A stretch of DNA of 17,832 nucleotides from G001797105 sp964528155 (GCA_964528155.1 CAZGRL010000074.1:1-17832); one strand, 5' to 3'. Positions 7,674-14,613 are shown, counted from the first letter of the stretch. Program-made: numbers and translations. Notes: a model not told the origin generated them from the letters alone.

Positions 7674-8438
7674 ATGGCGGATCGAAGCTACACACCTTCG
7701 GAACTCATGACGGTGAACGCCGCCCGTCTGTTGCGGCCGGGAGACGTCGTGTTTGTCGGCGTCGGCCTTCCCAATCTGGCCTGCAACCTGGCGCTTCGAT
7801 CTCATGCGCCCGATCTGCTGATGATCTACGAAGCGGGTGTGATCGGCGCACAGCCGTCTCGCCTCCCACTATCCATCGGAGACCCCACGCTGGTCTCGGG
7901 TGCCCTTTCCGTATGCTCCATGTATGAGGTTTTCGCCTACTATCTCCAACGCGGCTACGTCTCGGTTGGCTTCATGGGAGGCGCGCAGATCGATCGCTTC
8001 GGGAATGTCAACGCCACGGTCATCGGCGACTACGCTCGTCCCAAAGTTCGACTGCCCGGGTCGGGAGGCAGCATGGAGATTGCTGCCTGGGCCGACCGCA
8101 CCTATCTGATCACCCCACATCAACCGCGCCGCTTCCCCGAGCGGGTGGATTTCCGAACATCGGCCGGCTTTCTGGGTGGACGGTCGGAGCGGCAGGCCGC
8201 CGGACTCCGGGGCTCTGGCCCGGCAGCCGTTGTCACCGATCTCGGCATTCTCGAGCCGGACGAAAGCGGAGAACTTATCCTCACTGCAGTCCATCCAGGG
8301 ATCGATCCTGCCCAGGCGCTGGAGAAGACCGGCTGGCCCCTGAGGATCACCCCCGATCTCGCCCTGACAGATCCGCCGTCCCAGGCCGAACTGAGGATTC
8401 TGAGCGAGCTTGATCCGGAACGGATCTATCTCGGCTGA
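7674..8438 (+). CDS. CoA-transferase family I, beta subunit (glutaconate/IpdB-like)
   Basis: A 254-residue beta subunit of the glutaconate CoA-transferase type. Glu53 in MIYEAGVIG sits where family members have the catalytic glutamate that forms the glutamyl-CoA thioester (YESG-type motif; Glu54 in the glutaconate enzyme). Other family-like features are GDVVFVGVGLPNLACNLA near residue 23 and the VRLPGSGG block in the middle. The start follows AGGAGAGAAG by about 9 bases. Its natural partner, the alpha subunit, is not adjacent but lies 6.7 kb upstream at 90-992, with the glucosylglycerate genes between them. The stop is followed 56 bp later by an unrelated membrane protease gene, so the long operon probably ends near here, although no clear terminator is visible. 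Substrate unknown. Confidence 0.85.
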   Translation: MADRSYTPSELMTVNAARLLRPGDVVFVGVGLPNLACNLALRSHAPDLLMIYEAGVIGAQPSRLPLSIGDPTLVSGALSVCSMYEVFAYYLQRGYVSVGFMGGAQIDRFGNVNATVIGDYARPKVRLPGSGGSMEIAAWADRTYLITPHQPRRFPERVDFRTSAGFLGGRSERQAAGLRGSGPAAVVTDLGILEPDESGELILTAVHPGIDPAQALEKTGWPLRITPDLALTDPPSQAELRILSELDPERIYLG

Positions 8439-8494
8439 GACCGGGCCTTTTCTTCGCCGGGTTCAGAGATGAGCACCCCTCGGAGATAGTGTGC

Positions 8495-9430
8495 ATGTCG
8501 GCGTCGTTCCCCCAACCACAGTCGATCTTCAGAAGGATATTCTTGTCACCCGACGAGCCCCGCCTCAGGTCGGGCTGGAGAGTCCTGCTTCACTTTCTTC
8601 TCCTGGCCGCCTCTCTACTGGTGTTCAGCTTGCCTGTTGCCTTGTTGATGCTGAATGAGACGGCGAGCACGGTTATTCCTGACGATGTTCAAGTCGTACT
8701 AGCCGAGGGTCTCACTGTCGGGGCATTCGCATTCGCTACCTGGATCGCCCGACGGTGGCTCGATCATCGCTCGCTTCGCTCGCTTGGTTTCCAGATAGAC
8801 ACCCATATGCTGTCGGATATCCTGGTGGGGACGGCCATCCCCGGATTGCTGATGGGGGCCATCTACGCCTTTGAGAGCGCCGTCGGATGGTTGCGCTTCG
8901 AGGCGTGGGCGTGGCAGGCGGTGTCCATCGGGGCGGTCTTGCGCGGGCTGGGGGTGTACTTTGTCGTCTTCATCTTGACGGCGATCGGGGAGGAGTTGAT
9001 CAGCCGAGGTTACCAGCTTCAAAACCTTGCCGAGGGCGTCAGCCTCCCCTGGGCGCTGTTCCTCTCAGCCGTGCTTTTTGCAGCGCTCCACGCGGCAAAC
9101 CCCGGAGCCGATGCGGCGTCCTTTGTCGGACTCCTGGCTGCCGGATACTTCCTGGCTTACGCCTGGGTCCGGACGGGGAAGCTCTGGCTGTCAATCGGTC
9201 TCCACTTCGGTTGGAACTTCTTCGAGGGCGTCGTCCTCGGCTTTCCTGTCAGCGGCCTGGGCGTGTTCCGGCTGATCGAACAGCACGTCACCGGGCCGGC
9301 CCTGATCACGGGTGGCGACTTCGGGCCGGAGGCCGGCCTGGTGGTCCTGCCTGCTTTGGCGCTTGGCGCCCTCCTCATCCGTGTATACACGTCTGACCGT
9401 CCGGCCCCGTCCTCCGCCGTCGAACCCTGA
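8495..9430 (+). CDS. CPBP-family intramembrane metalloprotease (Abi/CAAX-like)
   Basis: A 311-residue integral membrane protein with the three CPBP signatures in order: EEliSR (Glu166, Glu167, Arg171), FAALH (Phe195 to His199) and HFGWN (His237 to Asn241). About eight hydrophobic segments are visible, beginning with one at residues 30-52. Members cleave prenylated proteins, bacteriocin-related peptides or anti-sigma factors, or have scaffolding roles; nothing here points to the substrate. The start at ATG 8495 is taken because CGGAGA lies about 8 bases upstream; GTG at 8489 is a near alternative. It stands alone between the CoA-transferase beta gene and a 276-bp intergenic stretch. Family call is firm. 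Confidence 0.85.
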   Translation: MSASFPQPQSIFRRIFLSPDEPRLRSGWRVLLHFLLLAASLLVFSLPVALLMLNETASTVIPDDVQVVLAEGLTVGAFAFATWIARRWLDHRSLRSLGFQIDTHMLSDILVGTAIPGLLMGAIYAFESAVGWLRFEAWAWQAVSIGAVLRGLGVYFVVFILTAIGEELISRGYQLQNLAEGVSLPWALFLSAVLFAALHAANPGADAASFVGLLAAGYFLAYAWVRTGKLWLSIGLHFGWNFFEGVVLGFPVSGLGVFRLIEQHVTGPALITGGDFGPEAGLVVLPALALGALLIRVYTSDRPAPSSAVEP

Positions 9431-9495
9431 TCCTACCCAACCCAGATGTGGTGAAGCCGCGCCTTGAACGGGCGGCAGCTTGACGATCCGGTGCC

Positions 9496-9573
9496 GGTCC
9501 ACGGTCGACTGCCGTGAGCCGTCTGTCGTCCGACGACTTCCCGTCTTCCGTCTCCAGCCCTCGGTCACCTGAC
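9496..9573. repeat. Degenerate heptanucleotide tract (GTC/GAC-rich)
   Basis: About eleven successive units of 7 bases (one of 8) can be laid out, such as GGTCCAC, GGTCGAC, TGCCGTG, AGCCGTC, TGTCGTC, CGACGAC, TTCCGTC, with GTC or GAC recurring at the same phase. The tract lies in the gap between the protease and the SOS-type promoter. The period is suggestive but the units are diverged, so this is a soft call. Confidence 0.4.
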
Positions 9574-9639
9574 TGATTTTCATGGTCCACAGTCCCCCTT
9601 GCCTGCCGGAGCGAAAGTTGTGGTACGAAACGTGCCCTC

Positions 9640-9668
9640 TTGACAACTGAGAACACTTGTTCTATTCT
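9640..9668 (+). promoter_or_regulatory. Sigma70-type promoter for the unknown membrane protein gene
   Basis: TTGACA at 9640-9645 and TATTCT at 9663-9668 are separated by exactly 17 bases, close to the ideal housekeeping promoter. Transcription would start near 9675, about 30 bases before the ATG at 9707, and the Shine-Dalgarno GGAGG at 9697-9701 lies in between. A LexA-like box occupies the spacer between the two hexamers. Confidence 0.75.
9651..9662. promoter_or_regulatory. SOS (LexA) box 1, GAACACTTGTTC
   Basis: This is a palindrome GAACA-N2-TGTTC, extended to AGAACA/TGTTCT at 9650-9663. It matches the GAAC-N4-GTTC operator of Gram-positive LexA and lies wholly in the spacer of the promoter, where a bound repressor would block RNA polymerase. 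LexA as the binder is inferred from the motif; no lexA gene is in the window. Confidence 0.7.
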
Positions 9669-9680
9669 GTCACCACCTAC

Positions 9681-9692
9681 GAACATCTGTTC
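9681..9692. promoter_or_regulatory. SOS (LexA) box 2, GAACATCTGTTC
   Basis: This second GAACA-N2-TGTTC palindrome has its centre exactly 30 bp (about three helical turns) after that of box 1. It lies just past the predicted transcription start and ends 4 bases before the GGAGG ribosome binding site. The two boxes are on the same face of the helix, fitting cooperative repression. Confidence 0.7.
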
Positions 9693-9706
9693 TACTGGAG
9701 GCTCCG

Positions 9707-10435
9707 ATGGCTACATATTCGTCTCGTCTTCGATATTCACAGTTCCCGACCGGCTTGAGCGGACGCCTGCCTTCCATCCGCCTGCCCATCCGCCGAGGCG
9801 TCCTGTTCGGCCTGATCTTCCTGGGGGCCATGCTCGCCTTCGAGTCGTTCAACTACGGAACGACCGAGTTCGCCCTGGGAGACCTGCTGGGGGAGCTGAG
9901 CTTCGCCGGCCTTCGCTGGTCCACCATCCTGGCCATGGCCTTCTGTGGAATGGATTTCGCCGGGATCGCCAGGATCTTCACACCTGAGCGCGAAGAAGGC
10001 CAGCCGGCTGAGGTGTGGTACCTCCTCGGGGCCTGGTTCCTGGCAGCCACAATGAATGCCATCCTGACATGGTGGGCCGTGTCGCTGGCTCTGATTAGCC
10101 ATCAAGGGCTGGGCAACGAAGTCCTGGGCCGTGAGGCCCTGCTCAGTATCGTGCCCATCTTCGTCGCCGTCCTGGTTTGGCTCATCCGGATCTTGATGAT
10201 AGGCACGATCACGATGACCGGCGAACGCATCTTCAGTCAGCGCGATCGGCTGTCCCCCGCCCGGCCTGAGCAGGGCGAGCCCGCTCCGGCGACGGCGGCT
10301 CAAGCGGAGCATTCGTCGAGAGGACCAGCCGGGATTTCGGGTGACAGGCGTCAGGAGCTCACCCTTGTTCGGCGAGGAAACCATCACGGTCCTTCCCATC
10401 GCCCTCTGGCTTCCCGCCCACCGTCGCGCGGGTAA
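9707..10435 (+). CDS. Unknown four-helix membrane protein, probably SOS-controlled
   Basis: A 242-residue protein with four hydrophobic segments near residues 32-47, 70-90, 103-131 and 145-170, and a basic N-terminus. Distinctive stretches are AFESFNYGTTEFALGDLLG (44-62), LAMAFCGMDFAGIARIF (75-91) and AATMNAILTWWAVSLAL (113-129). I recall similar hypothetical proteins from Chloroflexota but know no function. The tail from about residue 180 is rich in Pro, Arg and Ala and looks disordered, and it may be poorly conserved. The start is well supported by GGAGG five bases before the ATG. It is expressed from a strong promoter carrying two LexA-like boxes and is followed by a lytic transglycosylase gene on the same strand. 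A role in the damage response at the membrane is inference only. Confidence 0.75.
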   Translation: MATYSSRLRYSQFPTGLSGRLPSIRLPIRRGVLFGLIFLGAMLAFESFNYGTTEFALGDLLGELSFAGLRWSTILAMAFCGMDFAGIARIFTPEREEGQPAEVWYLLGAWFLAATMNAILTWWAVSLALISHQGLGNEVLGREALLSIVPIFVAVLVWLIRILMIGTITMTGERIFSQRDRLSPARPEQGEPAPATAAQAEHSSRGPAGISGDRRQELTLVRRGNHHGPSHRPLASRPPSRG

Positions 10436-10479
10436 GTCGTGATCGGCTCGAAGCAGCCCGGGCACGGACATGCTGCATT

Positions 10480-10513
10480 CCTCCCCCTGGCCCACGGCGG
10501 GCTCAGGGGGAGG
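10480..10513. repeat. Perfect 10-bp GC-rich inverted repeat (hairpin)
   Basis: CCTCCCCCTG (10480-10489) and its exact complement CAGGGGGAGG (10504-10513) enclose 14 bases, within which CCC/GGG can add three more pairs. It lies between the membrane protein gene and the transglycosylase start. A short pyrimidine stretch (TTCTCTCC) follows on the + strand, but there is no real T-tract, so it may be a weak terminator, an mRNA-stability hairpin or a copy of a dispersed repeat. Confidence 0.65.
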
Positions 10514-10546
10514 TTCTCTCCTCCCGCCGCTGGCTTCCACGCCGCC

Positions 10547-11212
10547 ATGCCGCTGATCTTGATCATCGCGTTGTTGATCACCCTGGGGCGCGGTCTGGCT
10601 GTCCTTGGACCGGCGTTTCAGGCAGTCCGTTCCCGCCCGTCCGGCATGGCTCAACCACCCGGTCATGCCCCCCAAACCGGAGAAACGGTTCGATCCTACG
10701 ACCTCCTGTCCCCGGTATTCACCCCTGAAGTCCAACGCTGGGCGCCGTACATTCAACGCTGGTCGGTTAAGTACTCCGTCCCGGCCGACCTCATCGCGGT
10801 GGTCATGCAGATCGAATCCTGTGGCGACCCGCTGGTCGTCTCCCCCTCCGGTGCCATCGGTCTCTTCCAGGTCATGCCGTACCACTTCACGCCCGAAGAC
10901 AACCCCTTCGACGCCGAAACGAATGCCAGGCGGGGTCTGACCTATCTGTCCAAGAGTCTGAGTCTGGCGGCGAACGACCCGGGCCTGGCCCTGGCCGGAT
11001 ACAACGGCGGACACGGGGTAATCGGCCTGCCAGACAGCCAATGGGCAGACGAGACTGTGCGCTATGTCGACTGGGGAGTTGGGATCCTGCAGGACGCCCG
11101 CGCCGGGCTCATCACGAGCCCCAGGCTTGCCGCCTGGCTCGAATCCGGTGGCCGCTCGATGTGTCGGCAGGTGGCCCCATACACCGCGGCCGTGCCGCGT
11201 CAGGATGGATAG
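10547..11212 (+). CDS. Membrane-anchored lytic transglycosylase (SLT domain)
   Basis: With a start at ATG 10547 the protein has 221 residues and opens with a hydrophobic segment (MPLILIIALLITLG), a signal peptide or anchor. The SLT fold follows at about residues 65-190: catalytic Glu90 in MQIESCGDP, GLFQVMP at 105-111 and AGYNGG at 150-155, all typical of the soluble lytic transglycosylase family that cleaves peptidoglycan to 1,6-anhydromuropeptides. An in-frame GTG at 10439 would add 36 residues, but that stretch contains the 10480-10513 hairpin and looks non-coding; neither start has a good Shine-Dalgarno. The gene lies 111 bp after the SOS-controlled membrane protein and may share its transcript. 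Its TAG directly abuts the stop codon of the convergent histidine kinase gene. Confidence 0.85.
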   Translation: MPLILIIALLITLGRGLAVLGPAFQAVRSRPSGMAQPPGHAPQTGETVRSYDLLSPVFTPEVQRWAPYIQRWSVKYSVPADLIAVVMQIESCGDPLVVSPSGAIGLFQVMPYHFTPEDNPFDAETNARRGLTYLSKSLSLAANDPGLALAGYNGGHGVIGLPDSQWADETVRYVDWGVGILQDARAGLITSPRLAAWLESGGRSMCRQVAPYTAAVPRQDG

Positions 11213-12658
11213 CTATCGAGAACGAAGCGCGCTTTGCTTTTCGACTGCGTCACTCATCTGGGCAATTCGCCCGGTATCGCTTGGAAGGGGAACATCATGG
11301 TGCAGTGGAAGCCAGATGGAAAACGTCGATCCTTTTCCGACGTCCGAGGCCACTTCCAGCCTCCCCTGGTGACTGCGCGTGATCCAGAACGCGATGGACA
11401 GCCCCAATCCGGCCCCGCCCGTGGCCGTCCGCCGCCGCGAGCGGTCAATCCGGTAGAAGCGTTCGAAGATGTGCGGCAGCTCTTCTTGGGGAATCCCCGG
11501 TCCGGTGTCGGTCACAGTCAGCCTGGCCCAGTCCTCCACGCACGACAACGCCAGGGTCACACGGCCGCCCGGAGGTGTGTACTCGAGAGCGTTTCCCACC
11601 AGGTTCAAGAGCACCTGCTTTAGGCGATCACGGTCCCCCAGCACGCGCGCCTGATCCTCACGGCCAATACGGATCTCGACTTTGTCTTGCGCCAGTATCT
11701 TGGCCTGCTGGTACACCTCGAGCATGAGCGTATCCAGCTCGACGACATCCCGGGCCATGGGCAACTTCCCGGTCTCCGCCTGCGCCAGGAGCAAGAGATC
11801 CTGCACCATCCGGGTCATTCGATCCACCTCGGATGTGATCGCGTTGAGCGACTCGGCATCAGGCTTGCCCATACGCCGAATCAGGTCCACGTTGCCACGG
11901 ATCGACGTCAGTGGTGTGCGGAGCTCATGCGAGACGTCAGCCAGGAATCGACGTTGGGTCTCGAAGAGATTCTCGAGGCGTTCCAACGACTCATTGAATG
12001 CTTGAATGAGCCGGCCGACCTCGTCGTTCGCCTGCGTGGATTGCGGGATCCTGCGCGACAGGTCGTCGGCCCGCGTGATCTGAAGGGCCGTTTCGGTGAC
12101 CTGGTTGAGCGGGCGCAGAGCCGCTCTGGCCGTCGCACCACCGACCAGCGCCGCCGCGCCGACAGCCAGGATGCCGCCGACGATCAGCAGCAGTAAGAGC
12201 ATCTCGCGTGCCTGGACCACCGTCTCCAGCGAACTAGCCAGTTGCAGGTAGCCGATGATCCTGTCCTCCGGGGGAACGACGATCGGCACGGTCAGCACGC
12301 GCAAGTGGACCTTCCCGAGCTCCACGCTGCTGAACGTTCGCACGTTTCCGTTCAATTGGGATGTGTCGAAAGCCTGATCAATGGCCGTCAGGTTGGCTGA
12401 CATGTCGATCAACGTGCCGGACGCGTTGAATGCCTCGACGTAGACGTTTGCCGTTAGGTCAAGAGGGGGCAGGTAAGTGAAACCGCCGAGACTTCTCTGG
12501 CTGGCACGCAGAATGTCATCAGCGGTGCGCTCAAGGGTTTGCTCGATTTGGCGGGTCATGCTGACCGACAGCATGAAGTATACGGCGGTGCCGAACAAGA
12601 CGAGCACTCCGGCCAGAACCGCCGCATACCACAATGTCAGACGCGCCCGCAGCGTCAT
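11213..12658 (-). CDS. Two-component sensor histidine kinase (OmpR-partner type)
   Basis: A 481-residue classical membrane kinase. A first transmembrane helix (about 8-32) and a second (about 153-175) enclose an extracytoplasmic sensor region of about 120 residues. A HAMP linker follows (about 176-228), then the H-box with phospho-acceptor His244 in DVSHELRTPLTS. The ATPase domain shows the N-box (LLNLVGNALEYTPPGG), G1 (DTGPGIP), F-box (IFERFYR) and G2 (GGAGLGLSIA). The start codon overlaps the stop of the response regulator gene (ATGA, 4 bp), so the two are translationally coupled. The stimulus cannot be predicted from the sensor region. The gene ends flush against the lytic transglycosylase stop, leaving no room for a terminator between them. 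Confidence 0.93.
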   Translation of the reverse strand: MTLRARLTLWYAAVLAGVLVLFGTAVYFMLSVSMTRQIEQTLERTADDILRASQRSLGGFTYLPPLDLTANVYVEAFNASGTLIDMSANLTAIDQAFDTSQLNGNVRTFSSVELGKVHLRVLTVPIVVPPEDRIIGYLQLASSLETVVQAREMLLLLLIVGGILAVGAAALVGGATARAALRPLNQVTETALQITRADDLSRRIPQSTQANDEVGRLIQAFNESLERLENLFETQRRFLADVSHELRTPLTSIRGNVDLIRRMGKPDAESLNAITSEVDRMTRMVQDLLLLAQAETGKLPMARDVVELDTLMLEVYQQAKILAQDKVEIRIGREDQARVLGDRDRLKQVLLNLVGNALEYTPPGGRVTLALSCVEDWARLTVTDTGPGIPQEELPHIFERFYRIDRSRRRTATGGAGLGLSIAFWITRSHQGRLEVASDVGKGSTFSIWLPLHHDVPLPSDTGRIAQMSDAVEKQSALRSR

Positions 12659-13332
12659 GCCGGTTCCCGCAGAACGTACCCTACTCCGCGCACAGTGTGA
12701 ATCAGCCGGGGCTCGCCATCTGTTTCTGTTTTCTGACGCAAATAGCGGATGTATACCTCGATGATGTTGCTCTCCCCCCCAAAATCATAGCCCCAGACCC
12801 TGTCGTATATAACCTCACGCGTCAGAACCTGTCGTGGGTGGCGCAGAAACAGCTCCAGCAGTTCGTATTCCTTGGCTGTGAGCTCAATCGGCCGTTCCCC
12901 TCGAAACGCCTGATGGGTGCCCGTGTCCAGACGCAAGTCGGAGAATGACAGGACCTGCACACCCCCTGGCTTGATCCGCCGCAGGAGTGCCCGGATTCGG
13001 GCCAGGAGTTCGTCGAACTCGAACGGCTTTACCAGATAGTCGTCGGCGCCTGCATCGAGACCCTCCACACGATCCCCGACGGAGTCCTTCGCCGTCAACA
13101 TCAGAATTGGAACACCGCCCCCGGCGCGCAGCCGTCGACAGACCTCGAGGCCGTCAAGGCCCGGAAGCATCCAATCCAGGATAACCAGGTCGGGGGGCGT
13201 CTCTCGTGCCACCCCCAGTCCGACGGTTCCGTCCGGTGCCGAGTCGACGCGATAGCCTTCATACGCCAGGCCTCGCTGGAGGAACTGAAGGATTCTCTCG
13301 TCGTCTTCGATGATCAGGATGCGTTCCCGCAT
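12655..13332 (-). CDS. OmpR/PhoB-family response regulator
   Basis: A 225-residue regulator with an N-terminal receiver (residues 1-120) and a C-terminal winged-helix DNA-binding domain (about 130-222). The receiver has the acidic pair Asp10/Asp11 in IEDDER, phospho-acceptor Asp53 in LVILDWMLPG, LTAKD and the conserved Lys in VKPFEFDEL. The DNA-binding part has the usual ELTAKEYELLELFLRHP and the C-terminal VRGVGYVLR. It is first in an operon with the kinase gene, which it overlaps by 4 bp. A short leader and an extended -10 element lie just upstream. Targets are unknown; overall similarity is to the MprA/RegX3-like regulators of Gram-positive and Chloroflexota genomes. Confidence 0.94.
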   Translation of the reverse strand: MRERILIIEDDERILQFLQRGLAYEGYRVDSAPDGTVGLGVARETPPDLVILDWMLPGLDGLEVCRRLRAGGGVPILMLTAKDSVGDRVEGLDAGADDYLVKPFEFDELLARIRALLRRIKPGGVQVLSFSDLRLDTGTHQAFRGERPIELTAKEYELLELFLRHPRQVLTREVIYDRVWGYDFGGESNIIEVYIRYLRQKTETDGEPRLIHTVRGVGYVLREPA

Positions 13333-13349
13333 TTCGTCCCCGGTCGATC

Positions 13350-13358
13350 AATATACCA
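13350..13358 (-). promoter_or_regulatory. Possible extended -10 promoter of the two-component operon
   Basis: On the minus strand TGGTATATT fits an extended -10 (TGN followed by TATATT). It would place transcription start near 13343, about 11 bases before the response regulator ATG. No convincing -35 hexamer is seen, so the call rests on the -10 alone. Confidence 0.4.
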
Positions 13359-13393
13359 CAAGCCGGTTCACGCGGACTCGACGCAGATGTAAC

Positions 13394-13426
13394 GCTCGAC
13401 CCGGCACCGAAGATGCCGGGTCGAGC
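13394..13426 (-). terminator. Strong hairpin after the ribosomal protein operon
   Basis: A perfect 13-bp stem (13394-13406 with 13414-13426) encloses seven bases. Read on the minus strand the loop contains C(TTCG)G, a stable RNA tetraloop, which suggests that the minus-strand transcript is the functional one. It lies about 200 bp after rplL and just before the two-component operon, a sensible place for termination. No long T-tract follows (GTTACATC), so it may act only partly or with Rho. Confidence 0.6.
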
Positions 13427-13625
13427 GAGGTTGTCAGTCGCGCTTCCACGCGATTCGAGCCTTTCCGCAAGCCATGACGTTCTGTGTCCGACGGCCAGCG
13501 CTCAGGCGGAGCATTTCCCAGGAGGCAGCCGCTGCTCGAGCGGCCACCCCTTTGCCTTCGTGCGTCACGCCAGCACGCCGGGAAACCGCCTCATTTGCTG
13601 ACCGCGAGGGAGTGGAGCTTTGCTT
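13427..13625. other. Intergenic stretch downstream of rplL
   Basis: No convincing gene is seen here. The open frames are short and lack family features or ribosome binding sites. A 6-bp inverted repeat with a five-base loop lies at 13528-13544 (GCCGCT/AGCGGC), too short to name. Confidence 0.5.
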
Positions 13626-14009
13626 TTAGATCAGCTCGACCGTCGCGCCGGCACCTTCAAGCTTGCTCTTGGCGTCTTGCGCCGTTTCCTTGCCCGTCTG
13701 CTCAAGGACTTTGGCGTTCGCTGTCTCGGCCAGATCCTTGGCATCCTTTAGGCCCAGGTTGGTGATTTGCCGGATGACCTTGATGACGTCGATCTTCTTC
13801 GGGCCCACGTCCTTCAGGATGACGTCAAACTCAGTCTTCTCCTCAACCGCTTCGGCCGCCGCGCCCGCACCGGCGGCAGGCATCGCCGCCATGGCCATCG
13901 GCGCCGCCGCCGTCACGCCCCACTTCTCCTCGAGCATCTTTGTGAGTTCGGCCGCTTCCATCACCGTCAGCTTGCCCAACTCCTCTGCCAGTTTCTCCAG
14001 ATCAGCCAT
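13626..14009 (-). CDS. rplL: Ribosomal protein bL12 (L7/L12)
   Basis: A 127-residue protein with the three parts of bL12: an N-terminal dimerisation and L10-binding helix region (1-32), an Ala/Met/Pro/Gly-rich hinge (about 33-52), and the factor-binding C-terminal domain beginning EKTEFDVILKDVGPKKIDVIK. It forms the flexible ribosomal stalk that recruits EF-Tu, EF-G and other GTPases. The ATG follows AAGGAGATGA at good spacing. It is 69 bp after rplJ and is the last gene of the ribosomal run; no rpoB follows. Length is usual for the family. Confidence 0.97.
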   Translation of the reverse strand: MADLEKLAEELGKLTVMEAAELTKMLEEKWGVTAAAPMAMAAMPAAGAGAAAEAVEEKTEFDVILKDVGPKKIDVIKVIRQITNLGLKDAKDLAETANAKVLEQTGKETAQDAKSKLEGAGATVELI

Positions 14010-14078
14010 TGCTTTTCATCTCCTTGATGATACGTTTGAGCCCCGACCTCTTCGGGGGAACAACACTTCCCCGAACCG

Positions 14079-14609
14079 TCATACAGGCGTCCCTGCTTTC
14101 TCTGAATAGGCTTTCACAACGGTGGCGATCTGCCGAACAGATCCCCCCAGAACTCCGGCCATACGCCCGGCCGGGCCCTGAAGTACGCTCAGCAAGCGGG
14201 CCTGCAGTACATTCAACGGCGGGAGGTCGGCGAACTGCTCCACCTGGCCCCCGTTGTACGTCTTGCCCTCGATGACGCCAGCCTTCACGCGCAAGGCCTC
14301 GGTCTGTTTCGCCAGCTCGATGATGGCCTTCGCCACGGCCGAAATATCCTCTCCAGCGAACCCGACTGCTGTGGTGCCGGCGAGATATTCCGCCTCCAGT
14401 TGATACCCGGCCTGTTTGAACGCCAAATCCATGAGACTGTTCTTGACGACATGGAACTCGCCGCCGGTTTCCCGGATCTTCTGCCGCAATCCTTCGAGAT
14501 CCTTCACCGTCACCCCCGAGAACCCGGCCAGGATCACTCCGGTGCTCCGCTCCAGCATTTCGACATACTGCTTGACCAGATCCTCCTTGCGTTTCTTCGA
14601 GATTGCCAA
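14079..14609 (-). CDS. rplJ: Ribosomal protein uL10
   Basis: A 176-residue uL10, the stalk base protein that binds 23S rRNA through its N-terminal domain and bL12 dimers through its C-terminal helix. Family features are VEMLERSTGVILAGFSGVTVKDLEGLR and FHVVKNSLMDLAF in the N-terminal half. The start is TTG at 14607-14609, giving MAISKKRKEDLVKQY, set by a perfect AGGAGGTGATC at 14614-14624 only a few bases upstream. Longer in-frame readings would run into the leader RNA. It follows an L10 leader, through which L10-L12 is expected to repress its own translation or transcription. Confidence 0.96.
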   Translation of the reverse strand: MAISKKRKEDLVKQYVEMLERSTGVILAGFSGVTVKDLEGLRQKIRETGGEFHVVKNSLMDLAFKQAGYQLEAEYLAGTTAVGFAGEDISAVAKAIIELAKQTEALRVKAGVIEGKTYNGGQVEQFADLPPLNVLQARLLSVLQGPAGRMAGVLGGSVRQIATVVKAYSEKAGTPV

Positions 14610-14613
14610 GATT

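Noticed and set aside
90..8438. A recent mobile-element insertion carrying the sugar genes
   Set aside because: No transposase, integrase, terminal inverted repeat or target duplication is visible at either junction, and the genes overlap smoothly, so any insertion must be old.
10439..10546. GTG start adding 36 residues to the transglycosylase
   Set aside because: The added part covers the inverted repeat and would bury the signal-like hydrophobic segment; ATG 10547 gives a normal exported protein. Kept as a possibility.
9737..11041. A 434-codon minus-strand open frame opposite the membrane protein and transglycosylase genes
   Set aside because: It is rich in Gln, Gly, Asp and Arg without any fold-like pattern, and it runs across the intergenic hairpin. 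Both genes on the other strand have good evidence.
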